DNA of 64,000 nt from CAYZMS01 sp964479625 (GTDB taxonomy: Bacteria; Bacteroidota; Bacteroidia; Chitinophagales; Saprospiraceae): the NCBI GenBank assembly GCA_964479625.1, contig CAYZMS010000016.1, positions 37,486 to 101,485 of the forward strand, written 5' to 3'. The notes under the pieces are model-generated. The model searched no databases and was not told the origin of the DNA. It saw nothing but the letters and a program-made list of their open reading frames with translations. Made by a program: the position numbers and the translations under genes. Each line of letters opens with the position of its first letter. Position 1 is the first letter of the stretch. Of the stretch, positions 1 through 9,115 are shown in pieces.

Positions 1-1139
1 GGCAGGTAAACGAAATCGGTATTTACCCCTCCCTTTCTGAGTTCTTTTTGCAGGCGCATAAGCGCCCCATCCTGTACTTCGGTCAGCCCGAACACATCGA
101 GCGAAAGGGTTTTGACCACCTTGCTCACTTCCCTTACCCTGCTATCGGAGATCTTGTCATTAAAATGTTCAATATTCCAAAACCCGGCGTCCACATATTC
201 CCTTGTGCCCTTGTAGTTTAAGACTTCTACCTCAAATTGGTCGTCACCAGGTTCCACCAGCCCGGCCAGGTCGAAAAAGCCCATGGCCTCGGTATAGCCA
301 TTGACATGCCGCAGCATCTTTTTGGCAGCATCGGCATAGGCTGCTCCCTGAGTGACCCGTCGCATCAGGTCCGCAACGATTGCCGAGATCCGGACCCCCT
401 CATTCACCGTTTTGCCTTCTTCGTTTTGCCAGCCGGCATGGTGCAGGGCCACCAGTTCCCAATCGTCGTTAAAAGAAGGCGCCCCCGAGCTACCGGTTTC
501 GGTATCAGTGGTATAATGGATCACCTTCTGGTCGATATAGACCACCTTGTTTTCATGAATGGCAATCTCCTTGAAACGTCCCTTTGGGTGCTGGATGATA
601 TTCGCCCGCTCTCCCAGGGCGATCAAGGCGGGTTCCCGGCATAGGGTAATGGGCGTCGCCTGTTCGATACCATCTACAGAACAGGCCACGATGGTGTAAT
701 CCAGATCGAATTTATCGGAGGTGATGAATAGTTTTTCCGGATGTAAAGTAACGCGGATCGTATCTACTCCTTCTTCATAGTAAAACTCTGCCACGAATTC
801 TTTTGCTTCCTCCGGGCTTGCGATGAGGTGATTATTGGTCATTAGTAATCCCGGGCCTACCAAAAAGCCCGTTCCAAGGTTGAAGCGGGCATTCAGGCGG
901 CAGATCGCATCTGCACGGCGATTGCCTTCCCGAATAAAGCGGATGGGAAGTAGATTACTTTCCAGGTATAATTTTTCAAAGTCAAAATCCTTAGGGTCAA
1001 TGATCCCTTTTTCGCCAGCCTTGGGAGGATCATAATCCAGGATCTGCATGGCCCGGCGTTCAGAAAGGTCTGCAATAAACTGTTGGGGAAGTTCTTTACC
1101 GGCAAGGCTCATTTCCTTGCCCATTTCGGGTTTGTCCAT
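1..1139 (-). CDS. Trypsin-like serine protease fused to an EEP nuclease/phosphatase domain (3' end outside window)
   Basis: I translated this by hand on the minus strand; 379 residues are visible and the frame stays open to the window edge. Residues ~65-265 form a chymotrypsin-fold protease with the triad His104 (TNNHL), Asp147 (FDLDYTI) and Ser218 (TGSSGAP). From residue ~318 a second domain starts with the signature of the endonuclease/exonuclease/phosphatase (EEP) superfamily: WNIEHFND (Asn322) and then LTEVQD, whose Glu354 would bind the catalytic metal. The remainder of the EEP domain lies to the left of position 1. There is no signal peptide (start MDKPEMGKEM), so a cytoplasmic protein is likely. 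The start chosen is the first ATG of the open frame; no Shine-Dalgarno sequence is present. Protease and EEP assignments are firm at fold level; substrate and biological role are unknown. Confidence 0.82.
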   Translation of the reverse strand, partial: MDKPEMGKEMSLAGKELPQQFIADLSERRAMQILDYDPPKAGEKGIIDPKDFDFEKLYLESNLLPIRFIREGNRRADAICRLNARFNLGTGFLVGPGLLMTNNHLIASPEEAKEFVAEFYYEEGVDTIRVTLHPEKLFITSDKFDLDYTIVACSVDGIEQATPITLCREPALIALGERANIIQHPKGRFKEIAIHENKVVYIDQKVIHYTTDTETGSSGAPSFNDDWELVALHHAGWQNEEGKTVNEGVRISAIVADLMRRVTQGAAYADAAKKMLRHVNGYTEAMGFFDLAGLVEPGDDQFEVEVLNYKGTREYVDAGFWNIEHFNDKISDSRVREVSKVVKTLSLDVFGLTEVQDGALMRLQKELRKGGVNTDFVYL

Positions 1140-1280
1140 TGAATATTGGGTTAAGGTGAAGGGATTATTCCCTGCTCATATTTGGAAACGCTATATCGAC
1201 AACTATTTCAAAGACGAAAAAATCGAATTTAAAATGATTTATGTGCTCATTATGAATATTAATTAATTGTTAATTGTCAG

Positions 1281-1327
1281 AAAAAGAGAGGGGGTGAAAA
1301 GACCATTCCGTCCTTTCACCCCCTTTT
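1281..1327 (-). terminator. Rho-independent terminator of the TPR/coaX gene group
   Basis: A perfect 10-bp stem (gggggtgaaa at 1290-1299, tttcaccccc at 1314-1323) with a 14-nt loop. Read on the minus strand it is followed by TCTCTTTTT. It lies about 60 nt past the stop of the TPR gene and before the start of the protease-EEP gene. A T4 run on the other side may give weak plus-strand activity. Confidence 0.75.
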
Positions 1328-1384
1328 CGGTTCCTTATTGGGCAGGGTCGATCAGGCTGGTAAAACCTCCCCTACTGATTTAAA

Positions 1385-2797
1385 TTAATCGGCGCGGTAG
1401 CGCACCTTCACTTTTTCAGGAATCCAGCAGGGAACACTTACCGTTTTATCCTGCATGCCGCGCATAAACACCTCTGATTGTGGTGGAATGGCACTATTGT
1501 AACGGCCAATTCGGCGATTGGCGTCCTCTGCTACACTTGGATCGATGGATTTTGCATAGGCATACTTATCAATAGCAGCCAGAACAGCCAGGCCCCGGGA
1601 GTATCCGTCGCTACCGCAATTTCTACTGGAAGTAGCATACATATCGCCGATCAGCATATAGGGCCGCCCCCAACCGGATTTCAATTCAGCGGACTTGAGG
1701 GCGCTGGAACGTGCCGAAGAGTACTGGCCCAACTGCCGGAACTGGATAGAAGCAATACCAAAGTAATATTCTGCCTGTTTTTCGGGATCCTCCTCCTTTG
1801 CAATTGCCTCATTATACTTATCGATAGCTCCCTGATAATCGCCTTCATCATACAACCGGCGAGCCAGCACTCCCGGATTATTGGCAAGGAACTCTGCTTC
1901 CATTTGAGCATTTAATTCCGCAGCCATGGTTTCGTATTTGGTCTTAAGTTCGACCATAATTGCATCGGTAGAATCACAACCCTGAACCTTCAACTTGCTG
2001 TATACATACCGGATGATATCCAGGTCTTCGGGATTATCTTCGTATTGAGGCACCAACTGCTTTTTGAAGTATTCGCAATCAAAAATATCACCGGCCACAG
2101 GTTTTAATGCGGCATCCATCCTGGCCTTTGCTGCTTCATAGTACTGCCCGTAAGTTTCATTATTAACGACATTGTGCTCGGCGATCTGCTCCAGGCTTTC
2201 GATCAGCTCCCGTGCTTCTTCCTGGGTAACTTTTTCTTTGTCAAACAAATAGGCGACCAGCAAACCTGCTGGTTCCAGCAGAATATATTCCGTGGCATTA
2301 CCTCCTTTTTCGACCGCAGCGGTAAAGGCATCAAAGGTAGAGCGGCGATACCCATAATTGTCCATGTAAAACATGTCGAAAGCCTTGCGCCCCAACAGGA
2401 ATACCTCGTCCTTGGGGTAGCATTGGGCTTGTTGGTCATAGAGCATCAGGATTTTGTCATTTAACTCCGCTTTTTCCTCATCGGTAGCGCCTAGTTCTTT
2501 CATGGCGGCGTAGAAAAGGCGTCCGTCTATATAGTGAAAGGGGCGCTGCCCATCTGCATTGGGAGCGATATTGTAGGCCTTTTGCCAGTTTTCAAAGCCG
2601 ATCTGGAAGTTTTCATTATCCATCGCGACGAGGTCAGCGGGTTGCTTATTTTTCACGATGGGCCGGTAAATGGCATGCGCATTTTCTGCCTCTTCTTGCC
2701 TTGGGTTATCATTCCAGGTTTCGCATTGAGCCTGAATACTTCCAACAGAGCCTACAAAAAGAGCCAGGACTATAGTCAGGTGACTTAGATACTTCAT
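1385..2797 (-). CDS. Secreted tetratricopeptide-repeat protein
   Basis: 470 residues when started at the ATG at 2797, which opens a clean signal peptide (MKYLSHLTIVLALF, cleavage after IQAQ); an upstream in-frame ATG at 2854 would lie inside the preceding gene. The mature protein is helical, with TPR-like units in the C-terminal half (ARRLYDEGDYQGAIDKYNEA, then YYFGIASIQFRQLGQYSSA). It follows the outer-membrane protein gene by 4 nt and is probably co-transcribed with it and coaX. A coaX / outer-membrane protein / TPR order is common in Bacteroidota. Probably a periplasmic scaffold; the specific role is unknown. Confidence 0.8.
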   Translation of the reverse strand: MKYLSHLTIVLALFVGSVGSIQAQCETWNDNPRQEEAENAHAIYRPIVKNKQPADLVAMDNENFQIGFENWQKAYNIAPNADGQRPFHYIDGRLFYAAMKELGATDEEKAELNDKILMLYDQQAQCYPKDEVFLLGRKAFDMFYMDNYGYRRSTFDAFTAAVEKGGNATEYILLEPAGLLVAYLFDKEKVTQEEARELIESLEQIAEHNVVNNETYGQYYEAAKARMDAALKPVAGDIFDCEYFKKQLVPQYEDNPEDLDIIRYVYSKLKVQGCDSTDAIMVELKTKYETMAAELNAQMEAEFLANNPGVLARRLYDEGDYQGAIDKYNEAIAKEEDPEKQAEYYFGIASIQFRQLGQYSSARSSALKSAELKSGWGRPYMLIGDMYATSSRNCGSDGYSRGLAVLAAIDKYAYAKSIDPSVAEDANRRIGRYNSAIPPQSEVFMRGMQDKTVSVPCWIPEKVKVRYRAD

Positions 2798-2801
2798 GGT
2801 T

Positions 2802-4184
2802 TTAATTAAATTTACGTTTGTAGAACCAGGTATTATCATTGAGCGCAAACCCAATTTTTAGCTGTATATAATTTTCGATCAATTCATTGGGGACTCCGAA
2901 GCGCCCTGCTTCCACCGCTAAATTAACGAAAGATGTGGTTTGTCGGGTGAAAACTATGGGGAAACCCGCACCAAATGTCAGACCGTATTCCGAAATCTGG
3001 GTTCCGTCCAGGGTTCGGGGGTCGGTTCCGTAGAAAAATCCGGTGCGATAACGCACCTTGCTAAAATAACGATTTCCCAGGCTTCCTGCGGGAATCCATT
3101 CCACCCCTCCGGCAATTCGCCAATTGTTCGTCAGGTCCTGGGGAGCTGCTTCATTTTCATAACCTGACCACTGGCCGAGGGAGAATTCCGCTCCAAACTT
3201 AATCTTTCCTATGTGGTCATATTGAAACCCAAGACCAAATTCTGCAGGCAACTGCCCGGATCCTCTCACCTCTTCAAAATTACTGACCGTATCGCGGCTT
3301 GGAGAGGTGGAAGAATTATCCCGGAATACCAATTGGCTGGCATTGGTATTAAAGCTGTTGGCGGTGTGCCCGTATAAACCAAAGGTCAGACGCCTGTCTC
3401 CATCGATAGTGGCGCTAAGGGCATCTCCTTCTGAAAGGGTACGGGTATACTCCAGCCCGGCATTCCAGCTAAAACCATTGATGCTGTATTCGTCCACAAA
3501 TTCGGTCGCCCAGGGTCGAACCAGACTATCCAGGAGTATCCGGCGGCTGTTGGTAATTTTTCCAAAGCGATAGGCCGCTTCGATGCCCACGGCAAAGTCT
3601 CCCCACCGAAGGCCATTAGCCCAGGCTATTTTATAGGTTCCACCGGTTCCCTTCAATATACTGGAATTAGATGTCCCCCCTTCCGGGTCAGCCTCTACCA
3701 ATTGCAGGTTGTAGCCTACTGTGGTGTAGGGTTGGAGGGCAAAACCCATGCCCCAATGGAAGAGGCGATCCCCCTGTCGTTGTTCCAGAGCTTCATTGAT
3801 CGGATTGAAAATGGGAAAAGCCAGGGAAACATTCACAAGGTTCCCACTCCAGATATTATCGGTAAGGTCGCCATCTTTCCAGTGGGAGAACTTCCCGTAC
3901 AGACTCACATCCAAAGAGGTCACCCGCAAATAGGCAAGAGAGGCAGGATTGATAAAATTTGCATAGAATTGATCCTGAAAAGCAACTCCCTGACGGCCCA
4001 TACCCATGCCCGCAGCATTCTGAGCAGGCACAAAATCGCCCAACCCCAGGCGCGAATAAGGCGAGTTGATCTTTGGGCTGATATCGGAGCTTACCTGAGC
4101 CTTTACCAGGCTACCGCTCGTCAATACCAGAACGACTATGGTCGCAAAAAAAGAAAAAGGTAGTTGTACCTTACAATTCGACAT
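2802..4184 (-). CDS. Outer-membrane beta-barrel protein (OMPP1/FadL-like)
   Basis: 460 residues. N-terminal signal peptide (LPFSFFATIVVLVL, cleavage near VKAQ), then the motif NSPYSRLGLGDF typical of a Bacteroidota outer-membrane family usually annotated as FadL/OMPP1-like. The rest alternates polar and aromatic residues as in transmembrane beta strands (for example LTFGLYGH, IKFGAEFSLGQWSG) and ends in strand-like sequence with aromatics. The start overlaps the 3' end of coaX by 14 nt, which implies translational coupling. It may transport hydrophobic compounds, but that rests only on family resemblance. Confidence 0.75.
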   Translation of the reverse strand: MSNCKVQLPFSFFATIVVLVLTSGSLVKAQVSSDISPKINSPYSRLGLGDFVPAQNAAGMGMGRQGVAFQDQFYANFINPASLAYLRVTSLDVSLYGKFSHWKDGDLTDNIWSGNLVNVSLAFPIFNPINEALEQRQGDRLFHWGMGFALQPYTTVGYNLQLVEADPEGGTSNSSILKGTGGTYKIAWANGLRWGDFAVGIEAAYRFGKITNSRRILLDSLVRPWATEFVDEYSINGFSWNAGLEYTRTLSEGDALSATIDGDRRLTFGLYGHTANSFNTNASQLVFRDNSSTSPSRDTVSNFEEVRGSGQLPAEFGLGFQYDHIGKIKFGAEFSLGQWSGYENEAAPQDLTNNWRIAGGVEWIPAGSLGNRYFSKVRYRTGFFYGTDPRTLDGTQISEYGLTFGAGFPIVFTRQTTSFVNLAVEAGRFGVPNELIENYIQLKIGFALNDNTWFYKRKFN

Positions 4185-4899
4185 TATCCCTTAATATTTT
4201 ATTCAGGCCCTTAAGGACCAATTCTGGTTCAATGATTGTTTCCGGCCCCAATCCACCAGCCAAGAGTTCTGCATCGCCACCGGTCATTAGTAACCGGATT
4301 GCGCCATATCGGCCTTTACAATACTGAACAAAACCTGAAATTTCCCATACCATGCCCCAAAACCCGCCATTTTGCAGGGCGGAGTCTGTAGTATGTCCAA
4401 TAGGGTTTAGGAGGGCGCGGGGTTCCACTTCGGGTAAACGCGCTGTGAATTGATGCAATGCTTTGTGCCGCATTCGCAAGCCAGGGCTGATATTTCCGCC
4501 CAGGTAGTGGCCGTCAGCACGCAGAAAATCCAGGGTTAGCGCCGTTCCGGCATCCAGGATAACACAGTTTTCTCCTGGATAGGCCTCCAGGGCTCCGGCC
4601 GCTGCTGCTAATCGGTCGCGTCCCAATGACTGCGAGCTGCCATAGTCATTTACAAAAGGTAGCGCAGTGCCTGCATCTAATTCAATAAATGTGTCGGCTG
4701 CTTTCAACCAACTGGTGATTTCAGGGGCCAGCCCATGCTTCACCGTAGATAGGATGCAGGCAGCGGGCGAATGGTTGGTTGTCAAACTCTTAAGACTTTC
4801 CACATCCTCCTCAGCAAATACCTCCGTCCGGATCAGATGCTGCTCATCGAACCACCCTATTTTCACCCTGCTGTTTCCAATGTCTATCGCCAGGTTCAT
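4171..4899 (-). CDS. coaX: Type III pantothenate kinase
   Basis: 242 residues, normal for CoaX. It phosphorylates pantothenate, the first step of coenzyme A synthesis, and unlike type I/II enzymes needs a monovalent cation. The ASKHA-fold signatures are present: DIGNSRVKIGW at the N-terminus (phosphate-1 motif), GRDRLAAAAGA in the middle (pantothenate-binding GxDR), and DAGTALTLDF followed by GGNISPGL (phosphate-2 and dimer region). First gene of the coaX / outer-membrane protein / TPR group, separated from purH by ~70 nt without an obvious terminator. Confidence 0.93.
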   Translation of the reverse strand: MNLAIDIGNSRVKIGWFDEQHLIRTEVFAEEDVESLKSLTTNHSPAACILSTVKHGLAPEITSWLKAADTFIELDAGTALPFVNDYGSSQSLGRDRLAAAAGALEAYPGENCVILDAGTALTLDFLRADGHYLGGNISPGLRMRHKALHQFTARLPEVEPRALLNPIGHTTDSALQNGGFWGMVWEISGFVQYCKGRYGAIRLLMTGGDAELLAGGLGPETIIEPELVLKGLNKILRDNVEL

Positions 4900-4971
4900 G
4901 ATTGGTATCTGAAGTTCTGCCCAAGGCCGAATATCCGCTAATGCAACTTATCGTTTTTCCAATGTCTTTCC

Positions 4972-6498
4972 CTAGTGCTTGAAGTGGCGTGTACCTGTGG
5001 TTACCATGGATAATCCGTTCGCATTACAAAAGTCGATACTATCCTGATCCCGAATGGACCCCCCTGGCTGTATAACTGCTTTGATCCCAGCCTCGTAGGC
5101 AATTTCCACGCTGTCTGCGAATGGGAAAAAGGCGTCAGATGCCATCACGGCTCCTTCCGTATCGAAACCAAACCGCCGGGCTTTTTCAATGGCCTGGCGC
5201 AGGGCATCCACCCGGGAAGTCTGGCCGCACCCCATTCCAATCAATTGGTTGTCTTTGGCCAAAACAATGGCGTTTGACTTAATATGCTTAACACACTTGT
5301 TAGCGAACAACAGATCCCTGACCTCTTCAGTAGTTGGGGCACTATCGGTAACCACTTGCAGGTCGTCGGGTCCTTCCATTTTTTGGTCCGTATCTTGCTC
5401 TACTACACCATTTAGCAGGGATCGAAAACTTCGGTGGTGCACATAAAACTCTTTTATACCCAGTAAAATGCGTTTTTTCTTTTTCGAAAGGAATTCCAAA
5501 GCATCTGCTTCGAAATCCGGGGCGATGAGCACCTCGTAGAAGATCTTGTCGATTTCCTCAGCAGTAGCGAGGTCTATGGAAGTATTGGAGATGAGAATGC
5601 CCCCAAAAGCAGAAATAGTATCCCCGGCCAGGGCCGCTTCCCAGGCCTCTTTGAGGTTTGCCCGGGTGGCAAGGCCACAGGTATTGGTGTGTTTGAGGAT
5701 CGCAAAGGTCGGAGCCTCTGCTACAAATTCCGACATAATGCCGACTGCCGCATCCACATCCACCAGGTTATTGTAGGACAGCGGCTTGCCGCCCCGCAAC
5801 TCGAACATTTCTTCTAGTTTGCCGTAGAATACTCCTGATTGGTGGGGGTTTTCGCCATATCGAAGGCTATTCGCCTCCAGAATGCTTTGTTTGAACGTTG
5901 TCCCTTCCTTTCCAACAGAAAAGTATTGATAAATGGCGGTATCATAATGAGAAGATACCATAAAGGCCCTGCGGGCCAGTTCCCGCCGGTCAGCCTGATC
6001 CGTTTCGCCTTCCTTCTCCTGCAGGATTTTTAATAGCCGTTCATAGTCATCCCGGGAGGGAACTACGGCTACATCCTTGAAATTCTTGGCTGCTGCACGG
6101 ATAAGAGCAATGCCCCCGATATCTATTTTTTCGATTATGGCAGCCTCATCCTGTGTATGTTTAACCGTTTCTTCGAAAGGGTACAGGTCAACGATGACCA
6201 GGTCGATTTCAGGAATATCGTATTCTCCTAATTGCTGAAGGTGGTCATCTTCTCTGCGGGCGAGAATTCCCCCGAATACCTTGGGGTGTAAGGTTTTCAC
6301 CCGGCCATCCAGGATGGAAGGATAGGTAGTCAGGTCTTCTACCCGTTGAACGGCAACCCCCAGCCCTTCGATAAAGATCTGTGTTCCCCCGGTGGAGTAT
6401 ATGGTCACTCCCAGTCGATCCAACTCCCTAACGACAGGTTCTAACCCATCCTTGTAATAAACGGAAATAAGGGCCGACTTGATCGGTTTACGGCTCAT
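4972..6498 (-). CDS. purH: Bifunctional AICAR transformylase / IMP cyclohydrolase
   Basis: 508 residues. Performs the last two steps of de novo IMP synthesis. The N-terminal MGS-like cyclohydrolase domain has SALISVYYKDG, YSTGGT and DGRVKTLHPK; the C-terminal transformylase domain has SLRYGENPHQ, KHTNTCG (catalytic Lys-His pair) and the typical end SMVTTGTRHFKH. It lacks nothing essential. A Bacteroidota-type -7 element lies 30 nt upstream, so it probably has its own promoter although tdk precedes it closely. A second purine gene, purQ, is in the window at 41.0 kb. Confidence 0.96.
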   Translation of the reverse strand: MSRKPIKSALISVYYKDGLEPVVRELDRLGVTIYSTGGTQIFIEGLGVAVQRVEDLTTYPSILDGRVKTLHPKVFGGILARREDDHLQQLGEYDIPEIDLVIVDLYPFEETVKHTQDEAAIIEKIDIGGIALIRAAAKNFKDVAVVPSRDDYERLLKILQEKEGETDQADRRELARRAFMVSSHYDTAIYQYFSVGKEGTTFKQSILEANSLRYGENPHQSGVFYGKLEEMFELRGGKPLSYNNLVDVDAAVGIMSEFVAEAPTFAILKHTNTCGLATRANLKEAWEAALAGDTISAFGGILISNTSIDLATAEEIDKIFYEVLIAPDFEADALEFLSKKKKRILLGIKEFYVHHRSFRSLLNGVVEQDTDQKMEGPDDLQVVTDSAPTTEEVRDLLFANKCVKHIKSNAIVLAKDNQLIGMGCGQTSRVDALRQAIEKARRFGFDTEGAVMASDAFFPFADSVEIAYEAGIKAVIQPGGSIRDQDSIDFCNANGLSMVTTGTRHFKH

Positions 6499-6527
6499 AG
6501 TTTGTTTTACTGATTTTCAAGAAGCTG

Positions 6528-6535
6528 CAAAAGTA
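6528..6535 (-). promoter_or_regulatory. Putative -7 element of the purH promoter
   Basis: TACTTTTG on the minus strand matches the Bacteroidota -7 consensus TAnnTTTG and sits 30 nt before the purH ATG, in the gap after tdk. I see no good TTG at the expected -33 spacing. Confidence 0.45.
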
Positions 6536-6542
6536 GCAAGAT

Positions 6543-7127
6543 TTATTTCAAATCCAGAATATTACCCATTTCAAAACAGGTACGGCAACGCGGTTCATAT
6601 TTATCCTTTTCACCGAGAACGATGGTAGATTCCTGCCCGCTTAGGCGATAGGTATGGGTTGCCAGGTTCCCGCAATGCGGACAAATAGCGTGTAATTTGG
6701 TAATGTATTCCGCCACTGCAAGGATCTGGGGCATGGGTCCGAAGGGCTTCCCCCTAAAGTCCATATCCAGGCCGGCCACAATGACCCGTATCCCCCTCAG
6801 GGCAAGCACCTGGCAATGTTCCGGTAGTTCTTCATCAAAAAACTGAGCCTCATCGATACCTACGGTATTCGTTCCCTCCGGCACCTTCAAAATGGTTTTA
6901 GCATGATCGATCGGTTGGGAAAGGACAAAATTCGCATCGTGGGAAACCACCTTTTGTTCATCGTAGCGGGTATCCAGGCTCGGCTTGAAAATCTCTACCC
7001 GCTGCCTGGCATAGGTCGATCGCTTCAAACGCCGAATGAGCTCTTCCGTTTTACCCGAAAACATGGATCCACATATAACTTCTATCCATCCTGTGCGTTG
7101 CCCTTTAAAGTGTGGTTCAAGAAACAT
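6543..7127 (-). CDS. tdk: Thymidine kinase (type II)
   Basis: 194 residues. Phosphorylates thymidine to dTMP in nucleoside salvage. Visible are the P-loop GSMFSGKT (residues 20-27), the catalytic/Walker B region IDEAQFFD (Glu93), and the structural zinc site made of ICPHCG and the late CRTCF pair. Length and motif order match bacterial Tdk. Start chosen because only ~12 residues precede the first conserved strand. It reads in the same direction as purH, 44 nt upstream. Confidence 0.95.
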   Translation of the reverse strand: MFLEPHFKGQRTGWIEVICGSMFSGKTEELIRRLKRSTYARQRVEIFKPSLDTRYDEQKVVSHDANFVLSQPIDHAKTILKVPEGTNTVGIDEAQFFDEELPEHCQVLALRGIRVIVAGLDMDFRGKPFGPMPQILAVAEYITKLHAICPHCGNLATHTYRLSGQESTIVLGEKDKYEPRCRTCFEMGNILDLK

Positions 7128-7237
7128 TGCTTACCTTTACATGGGTGATAAATGACAGGTGAGGGATGAGGATTCCTTCCTTATCAGCTGTTGCCCATCA
7201 CTAATGAAGACTGAAAAACGTAAAAATACATTTTTGC

Positions 7238-7984
7238 ATGAACAGTAAAAAAGCAGGGACCGTCCTTAGAAAGATCAATTCTTTATATGGAAGTATTGAT
7301 TTCGAAGAAGAGGGCATCTCTTCGATCGAACGAGACCTAATGCTTAATTACATCAGACAGTTGTACGAGTGCTTTATGGAGGTGGACGAAGCGCCCGTTC
7401 GCAAACCCGTAAAAAAGATAGCGCCATTACCCGAACCGCCAGCTTCCCCTTCGAAAAAGGATATTCCACTTGAAATAGAGTCGACCGCACCCAAACCAGA
7501 GTCCAGAGACTTTTCCCACAATTCCCGCCCCGCAAGTGAGTCGCCGACACCACCGGTCAATGAGCCTATCGAAAGGGTATCTCCCGCTGTGCAACCCGAT
7601 AAATTCAAAGTAACGCCTCCCATTACGGAGCGCTCTGACCCTGGTTCCCCTTTCCAGACTGGAACGGCGGACCTCAGTGCAGATATGGAGCCCCTATTTG
7701 CCTTTCGAAAAGCTACTGAATTGTCTGAGCGGCTGAGCGAACAGCCCATTTCAGACCTGAGCAGAGCGCTTTCTATCAATGACCGCCTGCTTTATACCAA
7801 TGAATTATTCGGAAGGAATATCCAGGCCCTGGAAGATACCCTGAGGGACTTAAATCGGTTTTCGACCATGGATCAGGCCCAGCGGTATTTAATTGACCTG
7901 GCCAGGAAATACGATTGGATGAAAGAGGAACGCAAGGAAGTTGCCCAGGCATTTGTAAAATTGGTCCGCAGACGTTATTTGTAA
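7238..7984 (+). CDS. Bacteroidota-conserved protein of unknown function
   Basis: 248 residues, no signal peptide. A short helical N-terminus (residues 1-50) is joined by a long Pro/Ser-rich linker (~50-150) to a compact helical C-terminus (~165-248) with SINDRLLYTNELFGRN and a terminal YDWMKEERKEVAQAFV. I recognise the C-terminal pattern (INDRF/LLYTNELFGxD) as recurring in Bacteroidota proteins without assigned function. It stands divergently from tdk and 63 nt before pfkA. A TAnnTTT-like -7 box (TACATTTT) ends just before the ATG, so the transcript may have a very short leader. Confidence 0.75.
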   Translation: MNSKKAGTVLRKINSLYGSIDFEEEGISSIERDLMLNYIRQLYECFMEVDEAPVRKPVKKIAPLPEPPASPSKKDIPLEIESTAPKPESRDFSHNSRPASESPTPPVNEPIERVSPAVQPDKFKVTPPITERSDPGSPFQTGTADLSADMEPLFAFRKATELSERLSEQPISDLSRALSINDRLLYTNELFGRNIQALEDTLRDLNRFSTMDQAQRYLIDLARKYDWMKEERKEVAQAFVKLVRRRYL

Positions 7985-8047
7985 ACCCAGGTTTACGGGA
8001 ACCAGGAAAAACCTGAAAAAAACCATCCACATCTAAAATACAACCCT

Positions 8048-9019
8048 ATGAAAAAGATCGCCGTTTTCACCTCAGGCGGTGACGCTCCGGGTATGAACGC
8101 CTGCATCCGGGCTGTAGTCCGAACCGCTCTGCATTTCAATCTGGAAGCAGTGGGGATCAAAAGGGGGTTTCAGGGTATGATCGAAGGCGATTTTGTGCCC
8201 ATGCACGCTTATTCAGTCAGCAATATTTTGCACCTGGGTGGGACCATCCTTCGATCAGCACGCTCCAAGGATTTCCGTACCCCCGAAGGACGAAAAAAAG
8301 CATATGACAACCTCAAGGCACATGACATTGATGGCGTGGTGGTTATTGGCGGAGATGGTAGCTTTACCGGAGCTAAGGTGTTTATGGAAGAATACCCCGA
8401 CATCCGTTTTGTAGGATGCCCAGGCACCATTGACAATGACCTTTACGGAACGGATTTTACCATTGGTTATGATACGGCAATCAATACCGCCATGGATGCC
8501 ATTGACAAGATCAAGGACACGGCCAATGCACACGACCGGTTGTTCTTTGTGGAAGTTATGGGGCGTGATGCGGGCTTTATCGCAATGTCAGCAGGTATTG
8601 CTACCGGAGCAGAAGCGGTATTAGTACCCGAACAAAAAACAGATATTGATGAGCTCTGCGGTATCCTTCAGGATTGTTACCAACGAAAAAAAAATTCTAC
8701 CATAGTAATCGTTGCAGAAGGAGATGATGCAGGAGGTGCCTTTGATATCGCCGAAAAGGTAGGGCAACGACTGGACCACTACGAAATAAAGGTCTCGGTA
8801 CTGGGCCATATGCAAAGAGGGGGGCGCCCCACCTGTATGGAGCGGGTGCGGGCCAGTCAAATGGGCATGGAAGCCGTTCGGGCTCTGCTCAACGGTAAGA
8901 ATGGCGTAATGATCGGCATCGTCAAACAGGAAATGGCCTATACCTCCTTCGAACAGGCCATTAAACATCACCTGCCGCTCAACCCAAGCGTGCATGATCT
9001 GGTTAGAATTTTGATGTGA
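8048..9019 (+). CDS. pfkA: ATP-dependent 6-phosphofructokinase
   Basis: 323 residues. Commits fructose-6-phosphate to glycolysis. The ATP-binding loop is GGDGS at residues 101-105 with Gly104, the residue that marks ATP use as opposed to pyrophosphate use. The catalytic PGTIDND segment (Asp129, Asp131) and substrate motif EVMGRDAGFIA follow, as does VLGHMQRGG. Length and numbering match the E. coli PfkA type closely. No terminator is obvious before the rhomboid gene 97 nt downstream. Confidence 0.96.
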   Translation: MKKIAVFTSGGDAPGMNACIRAVVRTALHFNLEAVGIKRGFQGMIEGDFVPMHAYSVSNILHLGGTILRSARSKDFRTPEGRKKAYDNLKAHDIDGVVVIGGDGSFTGAKVFMEEYPDIRFVGCPGTIDNDLYGTDFTIGYDTAINTAMDAIDKIKDTANAHDRLFFVEVMGRDAGFIAMSAGIATGAEAVLVPEQKTDIDELCGILQDCYQRKKNSTIVIVAEGDDAGGAFDIAEKVGQRLDHYEIKVSVLGHMQRGGRPTCMERVRASQMGMEAVRALLNGKNGVMIGIVKQEMAYTSFEQAIKHHLPLNPSVHDLVRILM

Positions 9020-9115
9020 TCGAATTAAACTGGTGACGAAGGGTTTACAAGATGTAGGCTGCCGTTAGAAAGGCCCTTTAAACCTTCCGTTTGCCCCTTA
9101 TAAGGCAGGATTATC

